46,245 nucleotides of DNA from Oscillospiraceae bacterium (GTDB taxonomy: Bacteria > Bacillota > Clostridia > Oscillospirales > Acutalibacteraceae): assembly GCA_015065805.1 (NCBI GenBank), contig SVPN01000013.1, positions 1 through 46,245 of the forward strand, read 5' to 3'. Positions 1-6,875 of this stretch are shown one piece after another; position 1 is the stretch's first letter; each line of letters begins with the position of its first letter. The notes under the pieces are model-generated. The model was not told the origin of the DNA, made no database searches, and worked only from the letters and a program-made list of their open reading frames with translations. Made by a program: the position numbers and the translations under genes.

Positions 1-3
1 GTC

Positions 4-90
4 TTTCGGCTACGCCGAAATCCACCTCCCCTGACAAGGGGAGGCAAGGATTCGCTTCGCTTCTTATTCTTCCCCCGGTAGAACCGGGGG
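4..90. repeat. Cluster of short hairpins
   Basis: Three perfect short inverted repeats lie one after another in non-coding DNA: TTTCGGC/GCCGAAA (4-20, 3-nt loop), CCTCCCCT/AGGGGAGG (25-44, 4-nt loop) and CCCCCGGT/ACCGGGGG (72-90, 3-nt loop). The last is followed by a T-rich stretch. No ORF with a ribosome-binding site is visible here. They look like small palindromic repeats rather than gene remnants; their function is unknown. Confidence 0.6.
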
Positions 91-118
91 TTTATTTCCA
101 CACCTAAAGGCACCAAGT

Positions 119-165
119 AAAATCCCCTCGAATTCACAACGGAATTCGAGGGGATTTTGTTATTT
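119..165 (+). terminator. Strong hairpin terminator
   Basis: A perfect 17-bp stem (119-135 with 142-158, loop ACAACG) is flanked by A-runs on the left and T-runs on the right, so it could stop transcription in both directions. On the minus strand it lies about 100 bp beyond the stop of the ROK-like gene and would end that transcript. Confidence 0.8.
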
Positions 166-172
166 TATTGGC

Positions 173-227
173 GGCGGGAGCAAGCCCCCGCCCTACGACG
201 GTACAGTCGTTTTCTCCGTTAAGGATC
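173..227 (+). repeat. REP element, copy A
   Basis: The 20-nt palindromic core GGCGGGAGCAAGCCCCCGCC (173-192) is followed by CTAC, 13 variable bases and TTTTCTCCGTTAA. The same architecture with the same spacing recurs at 5625-5679. The core also recurs, on the other strand, inside the RAYT gene (5239-5264), and a degraded copy lies at 4911-4954. This is the REP type expected to accompany a RAYT transposase. Confidence 0.8.
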
Positions 228-257
228 GGTCGCTGAAATCGGAGTGTTATTTTGTTA

Positions 258-1643
258 TCAGCCGATGGCGGGGAGCGAAGCGGCAGCGGCGGACTGGCCG
301 ACGCGGCGGAACTTCTCGTCGGGCAGGTTGAGCTCGACGCCCGTGATCTCGGGATATTCGTCGGCAAGCACGCGGCGTGCTTCCTCGATGACGAGGTCAC
401 CGCCCTCACCGGACATCACGCGGCCGAGGAGCAGCACGTGTGCCACTTTGTAATAGGTCGCATAGTATGCCAGTGCGTGGCCGAGGTACGTACCGATGGA
501 GCGATAGATGTCGCGGGCGGCTTCGGAGCCGTTGTTCATCTCGCCCTGCACGACCTTCAGCTTCTCAGCGGGAGACAGGCTCTCGTCAAGCTTGATGCCG
601 GCGCGGGGTGCGAGCTTGATAACGCTGTCCTGCGAGAAATACTTCACGCCGCAGCCCTTATCGCCCGACCACTCGTCTTCCATCGCATCCGCCTGCAGGT
701 CAACGGGAGCAAACGCAAGCTCGTTGAGCCAGCCGGTGATGTTGCCGTCGGCATCAACATAGCCGACGGCTTCCGAGGTGCCCATCGCGATGCCGAGGAT
801 CTCGTTGGAGCCGAGGCTCATGGCGCCCGCAAGAGCGGTCACGTCACCGTCGTTGACAACCTCCAGCGGCACATCGCCGATTTCCTTGGCGGCACGGATA
901 TAAATGTCTTTGACCTTCTTGTCAAACTCATCCTTCGGAACCTTGAGGAACAGCGACGCGACCATCGCGCGGTTGTCCACGTAGATACCGGCGGAGGAAA
1001 CGCCGATGGCGTCCACGCGCGGCATTTTGGAGGCCGCGGTCTTCATCGCTTCCACGATGCCGTTGAAGTGATAGTCAGGGTCGGAGTTGGTCTTGGGGAA
1101 CCAGACGACTTCCTCGGAATACACCGACTCGCCGTCGATGACCGCGGAAACCTTGCGGTCGGATCCGCCGGCATCAAAGCCGATGCGACAACCGTCGAGG
1201 TGACGGCCGACAGGCTTCGCACCCGACTTCTCAGCGGGAGTCTCGCTGAGCGGCACCGACACAACGGTGAACTCTTTCTCATAGACATTGCCCATAAAGT
1301 CCGCGTCGAACTCACGTGCGCCGCCGACCTTGTAGGTGTCGGCAATGTAAGCGCCGATGGCATCATCGCCGCAGATGTACACTTTCCAGCCGCCGTATGC
1401 CCACAGCAGCATCTTGACGGTACGCTCGACATACACGCGGTCAGCCTCTGCCATCGCTTCGGTGCCGTGGATCTTCATCTTGCGCACAGCGGTATACCCC
1501 TGGTTACGCTCAACTGCAACCGCAATGTCCTTGCCGTTTGCCGCCGATGCTTCAAACGCCTTGCAGAATGCCGCCATCGGGATGTAACCCTGATCGAGCT
1601 TCGGAATGTTTTTGATGTTGACTTCAATGCCAAATACGTTCAT
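258..1643 (-). CDS. ROK-like (ASKHA-fold) protein
   Basis: This 461-aa protein has a central and C-terminal ROK-like ATPase fold. The phosphate-binding segment GFDAGGSDRK falls where ROK proteins have DxGGT, VVNDGDVTALAG matches the catalytic region (usually NDANxAA), and a glycine-rich MGTSEAVG follows. The first ~140 residues are an extra region with no HTH, so it is more likely a kinase-like enzyme or sensor than a classical NagC/XylR repressor. The zinc-binding motif of ROK sugar kinases was not found. The substrate cannot be told. It has its own promoter and an AAGGAGG site 10 nt before ATG. A strong terminator follows, so it is probably monocistronic. Confidence 0.75.
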   Translation of the reverse strand: MNVFGIEVNIKNIPKLDQGYIPMAAFCKAFEASAANGKDIAVAVERNQGYTAVRKMKIHGTEAMAEADRVYVERTVKMLLWAYGGWKVYICGDDAIGAYIADTYKVGGAREFDADFMGNVYEKEFTVVSVPLSETPAEKSGAKPVGRHLDGCRIGFDAGGSDRKVSAVIDGESVYSEEVVWFPKTNSDPDYHFNGIVEAMKTAASKMPRVDAIGVSSAGIYVDNRAMVASLFLKVPKDEFDKKVKDIYIRAAKEIGDVPLEVVNDGDVTALAGAMSLGSNEILGIAMGTSEAVGYVDADGNITGWLNELAFAPVDLQADAMEDEWSGDKGCGVKYFSQDSVIKLAPRAGIKLDESLSPAEKLKVVQGEMNNGSEAARDIYRSIGTYLGHALAYYATYYKVAHVLLLGRVMSGEGGDLVIEEARRVLADEYPEITGVELNLPDEKFRRVGQSAAAASLPAIG

Positions 1644-1703
1644 GTCTCAAAAGCCTCCTTGAAATTTTTCGCCCCTCATAAAGGACGTATCTTGCTATTT
1701 ATC

Positions 1704-1732
1704 ATCATACCAAATAAAACGCAAAACAACAA
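1704..1732 (-). promoter_or_regulatory. Sigma-A promoter of the ROK-like gene
   Basis: On the minus strand TTGTTG (1727-1732) and TATGAT (1704-1709) are separated by 17 bp. They lie about 60 nt upstream of the ROK-like start codon, with an AT-rich stretch further upstream. Confidence 0.65.
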
Positions 1733-1782
1733 GTCCTATTGGAAAAATTTTTTACGTTTTCGGAAAATTTATGCATATTTTC

Positions 1783-2757
1783 TTAATCCAAGCGTTCCAC
1801 GCCGTCGGTGGCGATCACCGTGCCGTCGGTTTTGACAAATACCGCGTCTACATCCTCATACGATGCGAGCATCGCGTTCGCTTTTTCGTAGCCCATCACC
1901 AAAAACGCGGTGGACAACGCATCGGCATCCGTCGCCAGCGGTGCCAGCACCGTCACACAGGCAAGATCACTGTCAACCGGCTTGCCGGTTTTCGGGTCCA
2001 GCACGTGCGGATAGAACTCCCCCCAGATCGCATAGGTCTGTCCGTATGCCGCGGATGTCGCCACGGCACGGTCGGTAACGGCGATGTTGCCAAGCACCGT
2101 CGCCTGATCGTAAGGATCGACAATGGCGGTTTCAAACGGCTTACCGTCGGGCTTACGACCGATAAACACCGTGTTGCTGCCGATCTCGATCACGGCACTG
2201 CCGCAACCGCCCGCCTTGAGTGCCTGCGTAAGCTTATCCGCCACTGCGCCTGCGGCAATACCGCCCAGGTCAAGCGTTGTCCCCTGCTCCACCGTGACGG
2301 AATCCGCACCGAACTGCATCCGATACGCGCCCGTCACAAAGCACGCCGCCGTCAGTTGATCGTCGGTCGGCAAAACGCCGCGTTGTGCCGCCGTGTTCCA
2401 CAAATCGGTGAGAGCGCCGACCGTGACATCAAACGCGCCGTCGGTCGTGATCGTATAAAACTGTGCCGTCTGCAACAGCTCATATGTAGCGGGATCGACT
2501 GTTGTTTGTGCACCGTTCGCCTTGTTGAGCCTGTCGATATCGCTTCCCTCGGTCGCGTGCGACCACAGCCGCACGTACTCCCCGATCAACGCCTCGGCGG
2601 CATCCGCCACCGCTTGCTCCTTGGTATCATAGAGCGAGATGACATACGGCGTGTCCAGCACCACGCCGGCACACGACAGCGGTTGCGCCTCCTGCTTGCA
2701 GGAGGTCAGCGACAGCAACAGAACCGATGCAAAAAGAATGCATAATAACCGTTTCAT
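1783..2757 (-). CDS. apbE: FAD:protein FMN transferase lipoprotein (ApbE)
   Basis: ApbE moves FMN from FAD onto a Thr/Ser of target flavoproteins such as Rnf/Nqr subunits, outside the membrane. The 324-aa product begins with a lipoprotein signal peptide with Cys at residue 20 (LTSC). It then shows family motifs GAFDVTVGAL (107-116), LDLGGIAAGAVADK (162-175), HVLDPKTG (251-258) and DADALSTA (277-284). The start was moved inwards from an upstream in-frame codon because MKRLL carries the signal peptide and is preceded by AAGGAGAG. Its start lies 10 nt after the stop of a cysK-tail fragment, which suggests it once followed a cysK gene directly. No target flavoprotein is visible nearby. Confidence 0.92.
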   Translation of the reverse strand: MKRLLCILFASVLLLSLTSCKQEAQPLSCAGVVLDTPYVISLYDTKEQAVADAAEALIGEYVRLWSHATEGSDIDRLNKANGAQTTVDPATYELLQTAQFYTITTDGAFDVTVGALTDLWNTAAQRGVLPTDDQLTAACFVTGAYRMQFGADSVTVEQGTTLDLGGIAAGAVADKLTQALKAGGCGSAVIEIGSNTVFIGRKPDGKPFETAIVDPYDQATVLGNIAVTDRAVATSAAYGQTYAIWGEFYPHVLDPKTGKPVDSDLACVTVLAPLATDADALSTAFLVMGYEKANAMLASYEDVDAVFVKTDGTVIATDGVERLD

Positions 2758-2767
2758 ATACTCTCCT

Positions 2768-2878
2768 TCAGAACAACGTCGTGGACAGATACCTCTCACC
2801 CGTGTCGGGAAGCAGGCACACGATGGTTTTTTCTTTGTTTTCCGCCTTGGCGGCAAACAGACACGCCGCCGCATACAT
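2768..2878 (-). pseudogene. Remnant of a second cysK 3' end
   Basis: These 36 codons encode a cysteine-synthase-like C-terminus ending KTIVCLLPDTGERYLSTTLF, the same ending as the intact CysK at 3890-4810. Bases 2772-2830 are identical to 3894-3952 (59 bp), and the stop codon matches too. Upstream of that the fragment still looks cysK-like (YAAACLFAAKAENKE) but differs from the intact gene, so it is the tail of a diverged cysK rather than a fresh duplication. Further upstream cysK similarity is lost. The frame stays open to about 2968, but no ribosome-binding site was seen. Confidence 0.8.
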
Positions 2879-2948
2879 CAACGGTAAATCAAAAACCACG
2901 TATTCTCCATTTGGAAAACACGTGCTTTTGATATGCCAATGTATGAAA

Positions 2949-3791
2949 TCAACGTCTTTCTGGAACAAACGCTCCGCAATCGATGATGACTTGACGGCAC
3001 GACATACGATTGGCGCACCTTAAACAGCGTTGCGCGGCATTCCTACGCGCTCTGTGTGCTTCTTCCTCTTGCCGCTCTCGTTCTATCTGCTCCTCTCGTC
3101 TTTCTGCATATGTCTTTGTCTCATCCGACTCTTCACCAACACCCCGTTTGGCTCTGTAAGCTGCTAAGCGTTCCTCGCGTTCCGCTTCAATTCTGGCAGC
3201 TTTTTCACGCTCCCGGCGTTCCGCTTCAATCGCGGCTTCTTTTTCTGCTATATATTTTAACAGCAACGCATTTTGAGCGGGGGAATCCGCGATGGTATCG
3301 CGCTCAATAGGCTCTTGCCCGGCCTGCTCCAATCGGCGGTTCACTTCTTTTAATGTGCTTTTGCTGATCGTCGGAACCATTTTTGCCAGCGCCGTGAGTA
3401 ACGCGTTTTGCGGAATAGCCATCAGTGTTTTACCGACGCTGTTGTCGGGAGAGGGAGAGGTTACGATAAACGCTTTATCATTTCTCAACTTAATAAAAAC
3501 AGATGCCGTTTCCTCAGGAAAACAAAAAAAGGAAATGTCGTCCTTGATCGAAATACGTTCCACGGCATTATTGTTTTTATCAAATCCGATTTCCGCGATC
3601 AAACCGGCCTCTTTGGGAATAAGCAACAGGGCATCTTTTGCATCGCTGATATACACCGTGCAATCCATATAATCGCCGAAACTTATCTTTCCGCAACCCC
3701 CGGGAATGTGGGAAGCGACAGCATTTTTGACATTTTCCATCATACCGGCAGCGGATTCAGCCGCTTTTTTCAAGTGATCCATCAAGCCCAT
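2949..3791 (-). CDS. Uncharacterised coiled-coil protein with C-terminal cysteines
   Basis: I do not recognise this 280-aa family. The N-terminus (about 1-30) is an amphipathic helix-like stretch (DHLKKAAESAAGMMENVKNAV). Residues 30-150 look like an alpha/beta domain. From about 168 to 245 the sequence is highly charged (repeated E/R/A) and should form a coiled coil. The C-terminus has a small cysteine cluster (CLRCANRMSC, then a further Cys) that could bind metal. The start at 3791 is chosen because AAAAGG lies 9 nt upstream; an earlier in-frame ATG overlaps that site. It has its own sigma-A promoter and sits between the intact cysK and the cysK-tail remnant, so it may have arrived as a cassette. 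No signal peptide is seen. Confidence 0.7.
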   Translation of the reverse strand: MGLMDHLKKAAESAAGMMENVKNAVASHIPGGCGKISFGDYMDCTVYISDAKDALLLIPKEAGLIAEIGFDKNNNAVERISIKDDISFFCFPEETASVFIKLRNDKAFIVTSPSPDNSVGKTLMAIPQNALLTALAKMVPTISKSTLKEVNRRLEQAGQEPIERDTIADSPAQNALLLKYIAEKEAAIEAERREREKAARIEAEREERLAAYRAKRGVGEESDETKTYAERREEQIERERQEEEAHRARRNAAQRCLRCANRMSCRQVIIDCGAFVPERR

Positions 3792-3847
3792 AGGTATCAT
3801 CCTTTTCTTTTTAATATAGAAACATCTTGTACTTCTGCGGACAGTTT

Positions 3848-3876
3848 ATTGTACCATGCCCATAAAGCAAAGTCAA
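3848..3876 (-). promoter_or_regulatory. Sigma-A promoter of the coiled-coil gene
   Basis: TTGACT (3871-3876) and TACAAT (3848-3853) on the minus strand are 17 bp apart, just downstream of the cysK stop. The inserted gene therefore has independent transcription. Confidence 0.7.
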
Positions 3877-3889
3877 CGTCTGCACGTGA

Positions 3890-4810
3890 TCAAAACAACG
3901 TCGTGGACAGATACCTCTCACCCGTGTCGGGAAGCAGGCACACGATGGTTTTCCCTGCATTGGCGGGGTCGGCGGCAATCTTCATCGCGGCGTGAAGTGC
4001 CGCACCCGACGAGATGCCGCAAAGCACACCCTCGGCGGCGGCAAGCAGACGGGATGCCGCATACGCCTCCTCGGTGGTGACGCGCACCACCTCGTCATAC
4101 ACCGCGGTGTCCAGCACCTCAGGGACAAAGCCTGCACCGATTCCCTGCAAGCCGTGTGCACCCGCTTTGCCGCCCGACAGTACGGGCGAATCGGCAGGCT
4201 CCACCGCCACAACGCGCACGGACGGCTTTTGCGCTTTCAGAAAGCGACCCGTGCCCGTGACCGTGCCGCCCGTGCCGACACCCGCCACAAAGATATCCAC
4301 CTTGCCGTCCGTATCCGCCCAAATTTCGGGACCCGTTGTGCGTTCGTGCGCCTTCGGGTTTGACGGATTGACAAACTGCCCTGCCACGATCGCGCCGTCG
4401 ATCGACGCGGCGATCTCCTCCGCTTTTTCAATGGCACCTGTCATACCGCGCTTGCCGTCGGTGAGCACCAACTGAGCACCGTAGGCGGTCATCAGCTTCT
4501 GTCGCTCGACCGACATCGTGTCGGGCATTGTGATGATGAGCCGATAGCCCTTCGCGGCGCAAAGCGCGGCAAGACCGATGCCCGTGTTGCCCGATGTCGG
4601 CTCTACGACCGTACCGCCTGCCTGCAGACGGCCGTCCTGCTCGGCATCGGCGAGCATCTGAAACGCCACACGGTCCTTGACAGAGCCTGCGGGATTGAAA
4701 CATTCCAACTTTAACAGCAACCGCGCGCAAAGCGACTGCGATGCCATCAGATTCTCCGCTTGCAGCAGCGGGGTTTTGCCGATCAGCTCGGCAACCGAAT
4801 GAACGAGCAT
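3890..4810 (-). CDS. cysK: Cysteine synthase A
   Basis: This PLP enzyme makes cysteine from O-acetylserine and sulfide in the cytosol. The 306-aa product is full length for the family. It shows the PLP lysine in AGSVKDR (Lys45), the substrate loop PTSGNTG (71-77), the phosphate-binding GTGGT (179-183), GISSG (265-269) near the PLP ring, and the standard C-terminal LLPDTGERYLST. ATG at 4810 is preferred over an in-frame GTG six bases upstream because GGAGGG then lies 8 nt away. A good promoter is present; no T-box or cysteine-responsive leader was found in the short 5' UTR. Confidence 0.95.
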   Translation of the reverse strand: MLVHSVAELIGKTPLLQAENLMASQSLCARLLLKLECFNPAGSVKDRVAFQMLADAEQDGRLQAGGTVVEPTSGNTGIGLAALCAAKGYRLIITMPDTMSVERQKLMTAYGAQLVLTDGKRGMTGAIEKAEEIAASIDGAIVAGQFVNPSNPKAHERTTGPEIWADTDGKVDIFVAGVGTGGTVTGTGRFLKAQKPSVRVVAVEPADSPVLSGGKAGAHGLQGIGAGFVPEVLDTAVYDEVVRVTTEEAYAASRLLAAAEGVLCGISSGAALHAAMKIAADPANAGKTIVCLLPDTGERYLSTTLF

Positions 4811-4845
4811 ATACACGCCCTCCTATGAAGGTTTTTCTACTGTTT

Positions 4846-4874
4846 AGTATATCCCAAACACAGCGGTTTTGCAA
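4846..4874 (-). promoter_or_regulatory. Sigma-A promoter of cysK
   Basis: TTGCAA (4869-4874), a 17-bp spacer and TATACT (4846-4851) on the minus strand, giving a 5' UTR of only about 30 nt. Confidence 0.75.
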
Positions 4875-4910
4875 GACAAACAGAAAAAAGGACTGTTGCA
4901 AATGGGAGTT

Positions 4911-4954
4911 GTCCTTAGCGGAGAATTATAAAAGAGAACGTAGGGCGGGGGCTG
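4911..4954 (-). repeat. Degenerate REP element, copy C
   Basis: Read on the minus strand this contains CAGCCCCCGCCCTACG followed by TTCTCCGCTAAGGAC, matching the right half of copies A and B with a few changes and a shorter middle part. It lies just 3' of the RAYT gene and in the opposite orientation to copy B on the 5' side. Confidence 0.6.
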
Positions 4955-5044
4955 CGGCTATCGCCGTCGGTAGCCAATCTGCCTTTATCGTTTTACGGCG
5001 AGTTTCGCGTTTGTGGTACAAACGCATCGGGTGAACCCGAACCC

Positions 5045-5545
5045 TTATTCTTTCAAATACAACTTATCCAACTCCCATTGTTTCGGGTTGTTGATAATGT
5101 ATTCTGCAATTTCTTCATAATCTTCCCGTCCGCGAATGACATGTTCGTAGAACGAAGTTTGAAACAATTTGCCAATAGGTCGTACCACTTTGCATCGTAT
5201 GGTTGTCAGCGATTTATACGCACAAACAACATCTTTGATCGTAGGGCGGGGGCTTGCTCCCGCCGTGTTTTCTAATAAAAAGATAACATGAATATGATTC
5301 GGCATAATGACATATTGATCAACCTTCAAAGAAGGATATCTCTTTTCCAACAGAAACAGCTGTTCCTCGGCAATTATACCGTATGGCGTATATTGAATTT
5401 CGACAGGCTCCATACCTCCACCGATAATGCGTGACAACAAACATTGTCTGTTGTGGGTACAAATCGTGATATAGTATGCACCTGCTGTGCTGTAATCGTA
5501 ATGTTTTAAGCGAGGGTGCTTTCTTTGAGGCAGACTGTTTTCCAT
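5045..5545 (-). CDS. REP-associated tyrosine transposase (RAYT)
   Basis: This 166-aa member of the IS200-like Y1 transposase family (TnpA_REP type) is related to enzymes that act on REP palindromes. The N-terminal RKHPRLK..YDYS..GAYYITICT is the family hallmark. The HUH metal site is HIH at 84-86 (MPNHIHVI). A C-terminal helix with Tyr143/Tyr149 precedes INNPKQW and carries the likely nucleophile. Residues 95-102 (AGASPRPT) are encoded by a REP palindrome embedded in frame. The open frame extends further upstream, but the start is placed at 5545 by alignment to family starts; no clear ribosome-binding site was seen, so it is uncertain. Inverted REP copies flank the gene. The frame is intact, so it may be active. 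Confidence 0.85.
   Translation of the reverse strand: MENSLPQRKHPRLKHYDYSTAGAYYITICTHNRQCLLSRIIGGGMEPVEIQYTPYGIIAEEQLFLLEKRYPSLKVDQYVIMPNHIHVIFLLENTAGASPRPTIKDVVCAYKSLTTIRCKVVRPIGKLFQTSFYEHVIRGREDYEEIAEYIINNPKQWELDKLYLKE
5239..5264 (-). repeat. REP element inside the RAYT gene, copy D
   Basis: On the minus strand the 20-nt palindromic core (5245-5264) plus the adjoining CTACGA is identical, over 26 nt, to copy A at 173-198. It lies in frame within the transposase gene, in the loop between the HUH strand and the next helix. Confidence 0.85.
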
Positions 5546-5573
5546 ATATATCGCCATTGTCATTATATAGCAA

Positions 5574-5605
5574 AATCCGCAGATGCACAAGAGCATCTGC
5601 GGATT
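5574..5605. terminator. Bidirectional hairpin upstream of RAYT
   Basis: A perfect 13-bp stem (5574-5586 with 5593-5605, loop ACAAGA) has A-rich and T-rich flanks on both sides. It separates the RAYT gene from the Cys/Asp-rich gene and probably ends the efp operon transcript. Confidence 0.65.
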
Positions 5606-5624
5606 CTGATTTTTCAGGACTTGC

Positions 5625-5679
5625 GGCGGGAGCAAGCCCCCGCCCTACAATGATACTATGGTTTTCTCCGTTAACGATC
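5625..5679 (+). repeat. REP element, copy B
   Basis: The same 20-nt palindromic core as copy A (5625-5644) is followed by CTAC, 13 different bases and TTTTCTCCGTTAA, then GATC four bases on. It lies 5' of the RAYT gene and is inverted relative to copies C and D. Confidence 0.8.
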
Positions 5680-5715
5680 ACCGGTTAAACGCAACAGTCC
5701 TTGTTTGTGTATTCC

Positions 5716-6177
5716 TTATTCCTCTTCGTCGCCGCAACCGCAGTCGCAGCCTTCCTCGTCGCAATCGCACTCGAGGTCAAACTCCAGCGTCTCGTCGCAC
5801 TCGGGGCAGGAAATGCCGCCGTCAAGAAGGGTCTCCTCGTCAACCTCAAAGGTCACGCCGCAAGAGGGGCAGGTCACTTCGTAGAACTCACCGTCCCAGT
5901 CGTCGTCATCGCAGTCACAGCAACCGCAATCGCAGTCGTCGTCATCGCAGTCGCACTCGTCATCGAGGAATTCCTCGACGTCCGCGAGATCCTCGTCGAT
6001 CTCGTCAACCTGCTCGGAAAGCTCATCCACGTAATCCGCCATATCCTCGATGGTCAGCGCCATATCGGTGAGGATATCCATAATAGCCGAGTAGATTTTG
6101 CCCTCTTTGCTGTCCTTGTCAATTTCCATACCTTCGAGCATACCCTTCAGGTACGCAATTTTCTCAGTCAGATCCAT
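5716..6177 (-). CDS. Cys/Asp-rich zinc-ribbon protein (CD1247-type N-terminus)
   Basis: The 153-aa product resembles a small Clostridial family named after CD1247. An N-terminal helical part (EKIAYLKGMLEGMEID...) leads into an acidic helix (60-72). The middle, about residues 73-95, is almost only Asp and Cys (DCDCGCCDCDDDD). A ribbon follows with paired knuckles CPSC and CPEC, and the C-terminus is another Cys/Asp tail. Multiple metal binding is a fair inference; the role is unknown. It lies 32 nt after efp with GGAGG eight nt before ATG, so it is likely in the efp operon. The Cys/Asp repeats are unusually rich even for this family, as far as I can recall it. Confidence 0.7.
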   Translation of the reverse strand: MDLTEKIAYLKGMLEGMEIDKDSKEGKIYSAIMDILTDMALTIEDMADYVDELSEQVDEIDEDLADVEEFLDDECDCDDDDCDCGCCDCDDDDWDGEFYEVTCPSCGVTFEVDEETLLDGGISCPECDETLEFDLECDCDEEGCDCGCGDEEE

Positions 6178-6209
6178 TGTAGCAGCCTCCTTAAAAAGAT
6201 TGCGGCAAA

Positions 6210-6767
6210 TTATGCGCGCTCCATATACTCGCCCGTGCGGGTATCCACACGGATCATTTCACCCTCATCGATGAACAGCGGCACGCGGATCTCCACGCCC
6301 GTCTCCAGCGTAGCGGGTTTGGTGGCGTTGGTTGCCGTGTCACCCTTGAAGCCGGGATCGGTCTTGGTGACCTGCAGCTCGACAAAGTTCGGGGCATCCA
6401 CGCTGAACACCTTGCCCTTGTAGGATGCAACCTTACACACAAAGTTCTCCTTGACGAACTTGAAGCTGTCGGACAGCACATCCGCGCCGATCGGCACGAG
6501 CTCGTAGGACTCGGGATCCATAAAGTAGAACAGATCGCCGTCGGTGTAAGAATACTCCATATCCTTTCTCTCGACGTAAGCGGTCGGGAACTTATCGGAC
6601 GGGTTGAACGTTTTTTCAATGATGTTGCCCTGGATCACGTTACGGATCTTGGTGCGGACAAACGCGGCACCCTTACCGGGCTTCACATGCTGGAATTCGA
6701 CGATCTGATAGACAGTGCCTTCCATTTCAAATGTAACACCGTTTCTGAAATCACCTGCTGAAACCAT
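6210..6767 (-). CDS. efp: Elongation factor P
   Basis: EF-P binds stalled ribosomes and helps peptide-bond formation at polyproline stretches. The 185-aa protein has the three-beta-barrel layout: KOW-like N-domain, central OB domain and C-terminal OB domain ending MIRVDTRTGEYMERA. The tip loop KPGKGAAFV places the modifiable lysine at position 32. The start at 6767 is set by GGAGG 8 nt upstream; an earlier in-frame ATG overlaps that site. It has its own promoter and sits beside an Xaa-Pro peptidase gene, a linkage common in Firmicutes. No modification enzyme of the EpmA/B or EarP type is in the window. Confidence 0.96.
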   Translation of the reverse strand: MVSAGDFRNGVTFEMEGTVYQIVEFQHVKPGKGAAFVRTKIRNVIQGNIIEKTFNPSDKFPTAYVERKDMEYSYTDGDLFYFMDPESYELVPIGADVLSDSFKFVKENFVCKVASYKGKVFSVDAPNFVELQVTKTDPGFKGDTATNATKPATLETGVEIRVPLFIDEGEMIRVDTRTGEYMERA

Positions 6768-6821
6768 TGGACATTCCTCCAAGATAATATTTTTACAGTC
6801 ACTCTCACAGAGTTATACTTT

Positions 6822-6850
6822 ATTGTACCCTATATGGATGAATTTTGCAA
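6822..6850 (-). promoter_or_regulatory. Sigma-A promoter of efp
   Basis: TTGCAA (6845-6850) and TACAAT (6822-6827) on the minus strand with a 17-bp spacer, in the gap between pepP and efp. efp can thus be expressed apart from the upstream genes. Confidence 0.7.
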
Positions 6851-6875
6851 GACTCTTTGTGAAATTTTCTGTGAA

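Noticed and set aside
258-1643. NagC/XylR-type ROK repressor
   Set aside because: The N-terminus lacks a helix-turn-helix, so only a ROK-like ATPase fold is claimed.
252-1835. A 527-codon plus-strand open frame opposite the ROK-like gene
   Set aside because: The minus-strand frame has a promoter, ribosome-binding site and family motifs; the plus frame is His/Arg-rich mirror coding with no motif.
2768-2968. A 66-codon gene ending in the CysK tail
   Set aside because: No ribosome-binding site, and only the last 36 codons resemble cysK; treated as a remnant.
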